A DNA stretch of 22,625 nt from Spirochaetales bacterium (GTDB lineage Bacteria > Spirochaetota > Spirochaetia > JAGLYY01), in the NCBI GenBank assembly GCA_023131935.1, contig JAGLYY010000093.1:1-22625 (forward strand). Reading direction: 5' to 3'. The notes beneath the pieces are model-generated. The model searched no databases. It saw only the letters and a list, made by a program, of their open reading frames with translations, and was not told where the DNA came from. The stretch's first letter is position 1; each line of letters opens with the position of its first letter. Positions 8,395 to 15,642 of this stretch are shown piece by piece. The position numbers and the translations under genes are program-made.

Positions 8395-9405
8395 TTAGAA
8401 TAATTTAAGTACCGTGTTAACCGGGAATCGGAGAAAATCTTCGAATCTAGGGCTTGCTCCCTGATACAGATACCGCTTGAGTTTTGCGACATCTTTTATC
8501 TCTTCTCCAGCAACGGAAAAGAGTATTGAACTGCCATGCTTCACTTTACCCCATTTAAACAGGGTATTTATATCATTTATCTTTTCACCGTCGTAGAATA
8601 TGTATACTTCCAGAGCTGGATATTTAACCTTATAACTCTGGATTGCTTTTTTCCATGCTTCAACGTTCCCATTATGGAAAAGTTCGTTTGTGACCTGAAT
8701 AGCATAGAGGGGGGTCATCCGAACAGCTTTCCCCTGAGCGGGTGCTGGCTGGACCGTCTCAAGTTTTTCTTTTACTTTTTTTTCAACAGCTTTTTCCTGT
8801 TTTGGTTTTCTCCCGGCAGCTTTTTTCGGGGCCGGCTTTTTTGGCGCGGGGGGTTTAGGTTTTGAATAAGTAAATGAACCCTTTAATAAAACCTCAGGTG
8901 TTTTACCTTTTTTATCGTAGAATAACCCAAGTAAACGGTTTATTGCCGCGCTGGCAGTTTTCTCCTCTATTTCCTTCTCAAATCCACCACAGTAGATGGT
9001 CAGAAATTCATTCTTCTTCAAGGATTGAATAAAGAGCCAATGATCCTGGTTCTTCGGATTAATCACACAGAGACCAAGCTCAGGATGATGATAAGAAATA
9101 ACAAGATCTACAGCATTCCATCTTTTTAATTCATTATGAATAACGCTGAAATCCGATATGGTTTGTTGCATGTTATGTGATACGAACCGATAGGAAAATT
9201 TATCGACAAGTAGAGCATAGAGAATCGGTGCTAATTGATTTTGCTCTATCTCTTTTTCGGTTAGTAGTTCATTCAAGACTTCTGCCAGATTTACCTTATT
9301 ATTAATATCCCCCAGAAGAGAGGAGACCGCCTGAAAATGCCCGAGAGACTTATTGAAGCCATCCCGGGAAAAAAAATGTTCATATCGGTATTTTTGACTT
9401 ACCAT
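8395..9405 (-). CDS. Uncharacterised spirochaetal protein with basic Lys/Pro/Ala linker
   Basis: This 336-residue cytoplasmic protein has no signal peptide or membrane segment. It has three parts. A helical N-terminal domain spans about residues 1-175. A low-complexity linker at about 180-220 is rich in lysine, proline and alanine, with runs such as PKPPAPKKPAPKKAAGRKPK that resemble bacterial histone-H1-like tails. A compact C-terminal domain of about 105 residues starts near MTPLYAIQVTNELF. I cannot name a family. Its place between a PPDK-like gene and cfpA matches my memory of TP0747 in T. pallidum, which is also uncharacterised. A terminator separates it from cfpA upstream, so it probably has its own promoter in the 98-base gap, though I saw no convincing one. 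GAGGT lies eight bases before the ATG. A role with the filament or with DNA is inference from context. Confidence 0.85.
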   Translation of the reverse strand: MVSQKYRYEHFFSRDGFNKSLGHFQAVSSLLGDINNKVNLAEVLNELLTEKEIEQNQLAPILYALLVDKFSYRFVSHNMQQTISDFSVIHNELKRWNAVDLVISYHHPELGLCVINPKNQDHWLFIQSLKKNEFLTIYCGGFEKEIEEKTASAAINRLLGLFYDKKGKTPEVLLKGSFTYSKPKPPAPKKPAPKKAAGRKPKQEKAVEKKVKEKLETVQPAPAQGKAVRMTPLYAIQVTNELFHNGNVEAWKKAIQSYKVKYPALEVYIFYDGEKINDINTLFKWGKVKHGSSILFSVAGEEIKDVAKLKRYLYQGASPRFEDFLRFPVNTVLKLF

Positions 9406-9465
9406 TACCTATACCTCGATTCGGAAAGTCTTTAATCGCATCTTTAGTGTAAAAAAGCTGAACAG

Positions 9466-9492
9466 AAAATGCCCCCGTTTCCGGGGGCATTT
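9466..9492 (-). terminator. Rho-independent terminator after cfpA
   Basis: An 11-base perfect inverted repeat (9467-9477 with 9482-9492) with a GC core and a 4-base loop. On the minus strand it is followed by TTTTCTGTT. It begins 12 bases after the cfpA stop codon, so cfpA is probably transcribed alone or with limited read-through into the next two genes. Confidence 0.85.
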
Positions 9493-9503
9493 GAATCTCC
9501 AAT

Positions 9504-11558
9504 TTACAGAGTCTTTAACCCGGAATCGCTTTTCCTGGGACGACCCCGCTTCTTTTTCCCTGTATCGACTACACCCCTACCCCTTGTTGTGGTTTTCTTT
9601 CTTGTTGTTTTTCTGGGCTTCGCGATAACCGTCCGGGCTTTTTCTGCTGAAGATGCTTCAGAAGGAGCGTTCAACATGTCAAGATAGCTGGCTCCTTTGC
9701 TTGCAGCGGAAGCGTCTTCTTCTCCCATATCCGTTGCAAAGTGCATGTCAATGTCTTCTCGAACCGTTGAGCGGCGTCTTGAGAAGGATGCGAAAGCCGC
9801 GTCCATGAATCCTTTGGAAACACCATGAAGGAACTCATTAAGCACATTTGCCATTCCATCGAGAGTAGCTTTTTTCCTCTTGATAGAGGTAATATCGACG
9901 TCCAGTAACAGTCCGGGCTGAATATGGTAGGGATTGATCATGTAGTCGAACTTATTAAAGTCATTCTCGAGATAATGGAGTCTGTCTTCCATTACCCGCC
10001 GTTGTACCGGATAACGAAATCCGTACATTTTCTGAAGCTTTTCCCTCATAAGGATGAGCATCTTTTTTACTTTATCCTTTTCGTAGAGGTATGTTCGGTT
10101 CATTTTCTCTACCTGAGTTTCAGCTGCGCGTACATAGGTGATCTCATCCCACGTTTTATCAATATCGTCGTAAAGGGGATCACCGGTCTTGGCTTTGATT
10201 TTCTTCCTGATCTTTCCCGCGTAAATCTTTCCGAGATCGCTAAAGTCAGTAACTCTCTTGAGGAACTTTGTATCGGTGTAAACCATTTCAAGTACATCCC
10301 AGAGATGCTGAACTTCAACTTCAAAGGATTTCAGCTGTACATCGTAGGCTTTCCGTTCTTCGATAAGCTGGGCGTTATCATAGTACTTCATCTTGATTTG
10401 ATACCGTTCGTCGGGCAGCTTTGCCGCGTCGGTATCCTCGTATTCCATGATGATGAGTTCCCTCGCGTTCTTGAGGTTGTCTATATACTGATATCCCATT
10501 TTTGAGGTATCGAGGATAGAGGTGATTGAGTTGATGGCGGTGTTATATCCGCGGTTCCTGATATTCTCGATATCCATGATCTTCTTCAGATTCTCACGAA
10601 TATTTACTTGATCAAAAGATTCAGGATCGATTTCAGCCCTGAGACCCTCAACTCTGTCCATCAGTGTCTTTGCAAGATATTTGTACCGAATGGATTTTGG
10701 ATTATCCTTTTCGTCAGAAGTATGAGCTTCGACCCGCCGCATTTTCTCAAAGATGATTTCACTATCGTTAAGCTCCTCTTTGCCCTCATCAATGAGCTGT
10801 TCTTTCAGCTTCTCGATTTCCCTGTCAATGGCATCAATAATCTGCTTCGCGATAAGGTCCTTGATGAGGTACTCGACAGTTACCTGATAGTGGAAGATCG
10901 GGCTGATAAGTTCAGAGTCAAGGATATTGACCGACAGTTTTACATCGGAAACGGTCTTAGGTTTGTAGATATTGTCCTTGAAAGAACATTTCACGATTGA
11001 ATAGGCGTTTTCACCACGTATAAACGCACCTACGTCTGTTTTCTGCCGGAGCAGTGAGTTAGTCAGGTTCTCAAGATCATTTACACCCCGCTGAAGGTGT
11101 CCCTGAAGGTGACCAAACATGTTGACAATGGATTTTTCGATTTCACCGGTGTTGAACTTATCCACACCGCCGACTTCATCGAGCAGAGTTGCTATGTCCC
11201 TCGGGGTATACCTGGTCAGGACCTTCATCTCCTCTTTGTCGATAAAGTTCCTGACCTTTTTCACCATTTCGTCTTCAGATGTGACGATATAACGATTGAA
11301 CATGTTCTGGTAGTTCTGGTTGAAGTAGTTGTAAACTTTTTCCTTCAAACCACCCATAACGTCCAATTTATCCAAAACTTCTTTCGGCAGTTTGCTATGT
11401 ATATGAGTTAGTACTTTATCGGTCTCCTCTTCCAGGAGTCGATCAACCTCCGCCTGCTGATCTCTGCTTTCCTGAGCAAGGGAGTTTCGTGAACCGACGG
11501 CACTCCTTTTCTCGGGATGAAAAACCATCGGGCTTTTCGGTAAATCTATGCTTCCCAT
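9504..11558 (-). CDS. cfpA: Cytoplasmic filament protein A, with AT-hook-like C-terminus
   Basis: In treponemes CfpA builds the ribbon-like cytoplasmic filaments that run under the inner membrane along the cell. Mutants of T. denticola are reported to have division and chromosome-segregation defects. The call rests on length (684 residues against about 680 in Treponema), the helical charged composition, the N-terminal style (VFHPEKR, NSLAQESRDQQAEVDRLLEEE) and the neighbours. Much of the chain looks able to form coiled coil, and there is no signal peptide. The last 40 residues are strongly basic and include KKKRGRPRKS, with R671-G-R-P674 matching the core of the AT-hook that binds the minor groove of AT-rich DNA; I cannot say whether other CfpA proteins share it. 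Initiation signals are strong: AGGAGA five bases before the ATG, a near-consensus promoter with an A-tract upstream, and a private terminator. Confidence 0.88.
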   Translation of the reverse strand: MGSIDLPKSPMVFHPEKRSAVGSRNSLAQESRDQQAEVDRLLEEETDKVLTHIHSKLPKEVLDKLDVMGGLKEKVYNYFNQNYQNMFNRYIVTSEDEMVKKVRNFIDKEEMKVLTRYTPRDIATLLDEVGGVDKFNTGEIEKSIVNMFGHLQGHLQRGVNDLENLTNSLLRQKTDVGAFIRGENAYSIVKCSFKDNIYKPKTVSDVKLSVNILDSELISPIFHYQVTVEYLIKDLIAKQIIDAIDREIEKLKEQLIDEGKEELNDSEIIFEKMRRVEAHTSDEKDNPKSIRYKYLAKTLMDRVEGLRAEIDPESFDQVNIRENLKKIMDIENIRNRGYNTAINSITSILDTSKMGYQYIDNLKNARELIIMEYEDTDAAKLPDERYQIKMKYYDNAQLIEERKAYDVQLKSFEVEVQHLWDVLEMVYTDTKFLKRVTDFSDLGKIYAGKIRKKIKAKTGDPLYDDIDKTWDEITYVRAAETQVEKMNRTYLYEKDKVKKMLILMREKLQKMYGFRYPVQRRVMEDRLHYLENDFNKFDYMINPYHIQPGLLLDVDITSIKRKKATLDGMANVLNEFLHGVSKGFMDAAFASFSRRRSTVREDIDMHFATDMGEEDASAASKGASYLDMLNAPSEASSAEKARTVIAKPRKTTRKKTTTRGRGVVDTGKKKRGRPRKSDSGLKTL

Positions 11559-11563
11559 TACGC

Positions 11564-11569
11564 TCTCCT
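11564..11569 (-). promoter_or_regulatory. Ribosome binding site of cfpA
   Basis: AGGAGA on the minus strand, five bases before the ATG at 11558. A strong site, in keeping with an abundant structural protein. Confidence 0.75.
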
Positions 11570-11589
11570 TTAATTGTGGTTATACACTA

Positions 11590-11636
11590 ATTATCCATAG
11601 AGGAAGCAAAATGTAAAGCACGTTTTTTTTTTTTTT
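11590..11636 (-). promoter_or_regulatory. cfpA promoter with upstream A-tract
   Basis: Read on the minus strand: TTTACA (11617-11612), a 16-base spacer and GATAAT (11595-11590), which match the sigma-70 consensus at five of six positions each. Directly upstream of the -35 box is a run of 14 A (11636-11623) with further A-rich sequence, which looks like an UP element that would contact the RNA polymerase alpha subunits. The leader would be about 25 bases and contains the AGGAGA ribosome binding site. Confidence 0.7.
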
Positions 11637-11684
11637 AGTTTTTTGCTTTTACCCTTCCCTCCTAGGTGCTATTATGGAACTGCT

Positions 11685-13091
11685 ATGAAAACGAACAAAT
11701 ATCTATCAGAAATTAAGAAGGTAATCCTTCTCACTGTTGTTTCTCTTGTTCTGGTCTCCACGGCGATGGGTGATGAGCGGACTGAGAATATCGATGTCTT
11801 CCTGGTTCTCGATAAAAGCCTTTCAATGGTAGAGGAGATCGGGGAAGTACAGAAGTATGTAAACGATGCTATCGTAAATAAACTTCTAATCCCGGGGGAT
11901 TACCTCCTCGTCATCAATTTTTACGGGGAAGCCCTGATTCATATTGATAAAACCATCAGAAATGATCAGGATAAAGCTGTTCTGCGGGGAAAGATCGGCG
12001 AGATCCTTGCCGATGGCCGTTTTACCGATATAGGCAATGCCCTGGATGCCCTAAAACAGGCTGTAGATACCCATGACTCCGGAGATCGCCGCCGTTATCT
12101 TCTGCTCATCACCGACGGCATCCAAGAAGCCCCGCCCGAAAGTAAGTATTATTCACCCGATGGTTCTTTTAACCATTTTTTCCTGGAGAATACCAAAACA
12201 ATACAGAAAAAGGGATGGAAAATACATATTCTCGGAATTGGTACCAGCTCAGCCGCCCGGGAAATCGCGAGGGAACTTTCAGGCGAATATACTCAGGTAA
12301 CAGAAGAACCTAGCGCTGAAGAGATAGAACAGGCCGCCGGTGAACTCCTCGGCAGGATCGAGGTGCAGGGTACGCCCCGGATTTCCAGGATAAAGAAAGA
12401 TGGATCTTTCATCCTGACCATCCCCTTGAAAAATGAAGGTTATACCGAAGAAAAGACTGTTCATGTAGATGCCGTAGAACTCTCTATCCCAGGCGCTTCA
12501 GCCGGAGAACAGGAAATTAACGTTCTTACCGCTCCGGTTTCAATTACCATACCTGTTGAAGATGAAATTACACTGGTACTGCCTTTAACCTTAAAGAACA
12601 TCCCGGAAGATGATGTTCCGGAGGGGCAGATTGTTATCCGTTTCAAAGGAGATACAGTCTTTTCCCCCGCTTATTTTGAACTGGCACTGAGAGTACCCGG
12701 TTTCTTAAGCACATACTGGTGGCTTATCCCCGTTGCTCTGGCAGTTCTGCTGCTGATTGGTTTACTTCTTTCGAAAGTATTATCATCAGGCAAAGCGGTT
12801 TCCTTCAACTGTGAAATTGAAGATGGGCCTGTCAGAAAAAAACACTATACTGTCAAGAGTGGTCACAGTATTCTTCTTTGCAGCGGTATCATGGGATTAG
12901 GTATCCACGAGCATAAAACCGGGGAAGTTGTAGGGAAATTTCACGCCGACAAGCAGGGTCTTCATTTTCAGCTGGAGGAAGCGGTCAAATACACTGTTAA
13001 AGGAGCTGTACCGGCAAACATCCTCGGGCAGGTCCTTGAAATTATCAAGCCGGATAAAAAAAAGGCAATATTGCGTTTTGAAAAGGAATAG
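11685..13091 (+). CDS. Membrane-anchored von Willebrand factor A domain protein
   Basis: This 468-residue exported protein starts with a signal sequence (residues 1-28, ending VLVSTAMG). A von Willebrand A domain follows at about 36-225 with a complete metal-binding MIDAS: D43-x-S45-x-S47 in LVLDKSLSM, T114 in GRFTDIG and D144 in LLITDG. A beta-rich stretch follows, then a membrane helix at about 344-365 and a C-terminal domain of about 100 residues, expected in the cytoplasm, that I do not recognise. VWA domains bind ligands through Mg2+. The ATG at 11685 is chosen because it begins the signal peptide; an in-frame upstream reading would add 14 unlikely residues. In T. pallidum the VWA protein Tp0750, next to the lipoprotein Tp0751, has been linked to host-protein degradation. 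Homology to it is my inference from position and domain. A DHH gene follows after five bases. Confidence 0.88.
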   Translation: MKTNKYLSEIKKVILLTVVSLVLVSTAMGDERTENIDVFLVLDKSLSMVEEIGEVQKYVNDAIVNKLLIPGDYLLVINFYGEALIHIDKTIRNDQDKAVLRGKIGEILADGRFTDIGNALDALKQAVDTHDSGDRRRYLLLITDGIQEAPPESKYYSPDGSFNHFFLENTKTIQKKGWKIHILGIGTSSAAREIARELSGEYTQVTEEPSAEEIEQAAGELLGRIEVQGTPRISRIKKDGSFILTIPLKNEGYTEEKTVHVDAVELSIPGASAGEQEINVLTAPVSITIPVEDEITLVLPLTLKNIPEDDVPEGQIVIRFKGDTVFSPAYFELALRVPGFLSTYWWLIPVALAVLLLIGLLLSKVLSSGKAVSFNCEIEDGPVRKKHYTVKSGHSILLCSGIMGLGIHEHKTGEVVGKFHADKQGLHFQLEEAVKYTVKGAVPANILGQVLEIIKPDKKKAILRFEKE

Positions 13092-13096
13092 TATGA

Positions 13097-14074
13097 ATGC
13101 GGTTCCAACCTGTTAAGAATTTTATAAGCGGAAATGACAGGTTCATACTCACTTCCCATGAAACTCCGGACGGGGATGCTATCGGCAGTGAGTATGCCAT
13201 GTACTGTGCTCTAAAAATTCTTGGCAAAAAGGTCCGAATAATCAATGCCGATACCATGGCCTTTAAGTATAAATTTCTTGATGAAGATGGTGTTATTGAA
13301 ACCCTGGAACCGGGGGAAACTCCTCTTGAAAATCTTGCAGCTTGGTCTCTCTTCATTCTTGATACAAACGACATTCACAACATCGGTGAAGTCGCCGATC
13401 TTATTCTGCCGAAAATCCGCGAATACTTTATTATTGACCATCACGAAGGCAGTGAAGAGATCGTCAGCAGGAACCATATTGAGGAGGATGCTTCTTCTAC
13501 CTGTGAAGTATTGTTCCAACTCTTCGAGGAAATGAAGATCCCTTTGAATTTTTCCATGGCTCAAGCCTTATATGTGGGGATTGTCTACGACACCGGATCC
13601 TTCGTCTACCCGAAAACAACGGCAAAAACCTTTGGAATCGCAAAAAAGCTTATCGAAATGGGGGTAAATTCCAACTACATCTTTGCCCGGATTTATGAAA
13701 GCAATTCCATTTCCGCCCTCATGCTTCAATCGAAAGTGCTTGCGAGCCTGGAGCTTGTTGTCGACCAGCATATAGCAATACAAACAATGCTGAAAAAGAC
13801 GATAGAAGAATGTGATGCCATGTATGAAGAGGCAGATACCATTATCAACATCCCTCTTAAAAGTGAAAACATTAAGGTCTCGATCTTCTTTAAGGAAAAC
13901 CATCAGGGGATTCTACGATGTTCAATGAGATCAAAAGGAAATATTGATGTTGCTGCCATTGCTCAGAGTTTTGGCGGAGGCGGTCATAAAACCGCGGCAG
14001 GTTTCAAGAGTAAGTATCCCCTTGCGGAAATAAAGGAAAAAGTGTTAAAAAAGTTACAACCTTACTTTGAATAA
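13097..14074 (+). CDS. DHH/DHHA1 phosphoesterase, NrnA-like
   Basis: This 325-residue cytoplasmic protein is of the NrnA type: enzymes that degrade short oligoribonucleotides (including pApA from cyclic-di-AMP turnover) and, in some members, 3'-phosphoadenosine 5'-phosphate. All metal-binding motifs are present: HETPDGDAIGS (H21, D25, D27), ILDTND (D89), IIDHHEGSE (D114, H115, H116) and YDTGSF (D165). The C-terminal DHHA1 substrate-binding motif GGGGHKTAAGF starts at residue 293. The length is typical. The ATG at 13097 is preceded by AAGGA; another ATG at 13093 is out of frame. It sits five bases after the VWA gene and 18 before the lipoprotein gene, so it is co-transcribed with two exported proteins, an unexpected partnership for a nano-RNase. 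Whether RNA fragments or cyclic dinucleotides are its main substrate cannot be told from sequence. Confidence 0.92.
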   Translation: MRFQPVKNFISGNDRFILTSHETPDGDAIGSEYAMYCALKILGKKVRIINADTMAFKYKFLDEDGVIETLEPGETPLENLAAWSLFILDTNDIHNIGEVADLILPKIREYFIIDHHEGSEEIVSRNHIEEDASSTCEVLFQLFEEMKIPLNFSMAQALYVGIVYDTGSFVYPKTTAKTFGIAKKLIEMGVNSNYIFARIYESNSISALMLQSKVLASLELVVDQHIAIQTMLKKTIEECDAMYEEADTIINIPLKSENIKVSIFFKENHQGILRCSMRSKGNIDVAAIAQSFGGGGHKTAAGFKSKYPLAEIKEKVLKKLQPYFE

Positions 14075-14092
14075 CCCGGAATTGTGAGTTCT

Positions 14093-15628
14093 ATGAATAT
14101 GAAATATTTTTATTTTTTTGGACTTTTCCTCATTGCACTTCTGCTTTTAGCAGGTTGTGAAGAAGAAAAGCCGGTACCTGCCGATCCTGTCACGATTATT
14201 CTCGGTGAGGATGATCAGCTTGGAATTATTGAAGCAGCAAACAGGGAAATTGGCAATGTCCAAGAATCTGAAACCGATGGTCCAAAGGTTTCAATATCCA
14301 GGAGCGACAATCTTCTTCAGGTTTTCACTCAGAATATTGATTTTGACCTGATAGATGAACAGATCCTGATTCTTAAAGACAGGGAAAATGCTGAATCTCC
14401 TATTCGTATTGCAGTTGTTGATTTTGATAATGTCTTCGACAAATATAGAATCACCTGGGAAAAAGCGACAACATCTACAAGTATCAGAGCTTTTAACTTT
14501 ACCCTCATGGACCTCATTGGTGATCATAACCCGGAGCTTGTCTGTTTTGGCGCGAATGCAGAAGGGGAACAAACCCTCGATGTTTTCAGAAAAATCAAGA
14601 GCCCGACAGGGGTAGGCCTCTATTACGGAAACATCGCGTCTATTCAAGTGAAGGGATCCATCGAAATTGAAGAGGTGCAACGTTCGGCAGCATACCAGGC
14701 CGGACATAAAAATGGTGTCAGTTTCCCTATTATTACATTCACACGGAAACCTGAAACAGCAGAAGATCAGAGGGAAACCCTCAAACGCACCTATTACTGG
14801 AGATTCCAGAAGGACAAGTATGTCATCTTGCAGGAGGAAAAAATTCCAGGCAAGGTTATCGAGGATCAGCAGCTGAAAGAATTGTTTCGTCAGGGTTCAA
14901 AGGAATTTGAAGACTTCCTGACAGGTCCATGGTACCACGGGGTAGACTCTAATGGGCTGCCTGAACGGATTATTGTTTTCGAATCTGAAGATCGATGGAT
15001 CATCTTCTACAGCGGAGAGGTCCAGGAAGTTTATTTCTGGAACAGTTCTGACAAATTCCTCTCCGATAGTCTTCAGGTCAGAGGTACGAACGACGTGACC
15101 CCCTATATCCTGAAGCGTATTACCATTTATGCCGACGGTATGGATCTCATTCGTATTACTATAAAGGATATTGATACAAGTACCGCGCTTTCCTCAGGAA
15201 ATAAAGAATGGAATGGTGTCTATTATCGTATTCATGAAGATCTTCTAAAAACTCTCATTCCGGACAGTGAATCCAAAAATGCGAATACGCCTCCACCGGA
15301 ACTTTCAGGTTACTATGTAAATGAAACAGGCGGCAGGATTTATTTCGAAGAACCGGATTTCAATCTTGAGGAGGATGGGAAAACTTTTCAGGGAGGATAC
15401 GCCCTGTATCGACTTGAAGATTTGATTCTTGAAATGAAAATAATAGGGGCAGATAGCCTTGTCCAGGAAACCAGAACCTACAAAGCAGATTTTTCTGTTA
15501 GCAAGAGAGAAACTGAGATTATCAGAACATTGAACTTACGCCCGGGTAGAATTGGAATACATGGTTTTCAAGCGACCGACGATTCCATCCTTCGCTATGA
15601 ACAGGTAGAAATAATCGAAGAGGAATAG
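14093..15628 (+). CDS. Large lipoprotein, possible pallilysin-family relative
   Basis: A lipoprotein of about 511 residues. The signal peptide ends with the lipobox LLLLAGC, and the cysteine at residue 22 would be lipidated; charged residues follow directly. Starts are possible at GTG 14084, ATG 14093 and ATG 14099, none with a strong ribosome binding site, so the choice is uncertain. The mature protein is rich in beta strands. A segment near residues 135-165 (LMDLIGDHNPELVCFG) recalls FG-GAP/VCBS repeat sequence. By position after a VWA gene it corresponds to Tp0751 (pallilysin) of T. pallidum, a smaller adhesin/metalloprotease with an HEXXH site. No HEXXH occurs here; the closest is HEDLL in YRIHEDLLK. 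Any protease role is therefore unsupported. It is the last gene of the three-gene plus-strand run, converging on the SPOR gene with a 14-base gap. Confidence 0.82.
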   Translation: MNMKYFYFFGLFLIALLLLAGCEEEKPVPADPVTIILGEDDQLGIIEAANREIGNVQESETDGPKVSISRSDNLLQVFTQNIDFDLIDEQILILKDRENAESPIRIAVVDFDNVFDKYRITWEKATTSTSIRAFNFTLMDLIGDHNPELVCFGANAEGEQTLDVFRKIKSPTGVGLYYGNIASIQVKGSIEIEEVQRSAAYQAGHKNGVSFPIITFTRKPETAEDQRETLKRTYYWRFQKDKYVILQEEKIPGKVIEDQQLKELFRQGSKEFEDFLTGPWYHGVDSNGLPERIIVFESEDRWIIFYSGEVQEVYFWNSSDKFLSDSLQVRGTNDVTPYILKRITIYADGMDLIRITIKDIDTSTALSSGNKEWNGVYYRIHEDLLKTLIPDSESKNANTPPPELSGYYVNETGGRIYFEEPDFNLEEDGKTFQGGYALYRLEDLILEMKIIGADSLVQETRTYKADFSVSKRETEIIRTLNLRPGRIGIHGFQATDDSILRYEQVEIIEEE

Positions 15629-15642
15629 GAAGTAAAAAACGG

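Noticed and set aside
9924..11411. Several plus-strand open frames of 100-190 codons opposite cfpA.
   Set aside because: They lie wholly antisense to a well-supported gene, show no family motifs and lack ribosome binding sites. They are by-products of the codon composition of cfpA.
11623..11636. Run of 14 T on the plus strand, as in a terminator tail.
   Set aside because: There is no hairpin before it and it lies between divergent genes. It is better explained as the A-tract upstream of the cfpA promoter.
11648..11675. TTTACC, 16-base spacer and an extended -10 box (TGCTATTAT) on the plus strand before the VWA gene.
   Set aside because: The boxes look acceptable, but transcription would start about three bases before the chosen ATG and give an almost leaderless message. 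I do not annotate it as a promoter without a mapped start.
15230..15250. HEDLL in the lipoprotein as a possible HEXXH zinc-protease site.
   Set aside because: The second histidine is missing (HEDLLK), so the metal-binding motif is not present.
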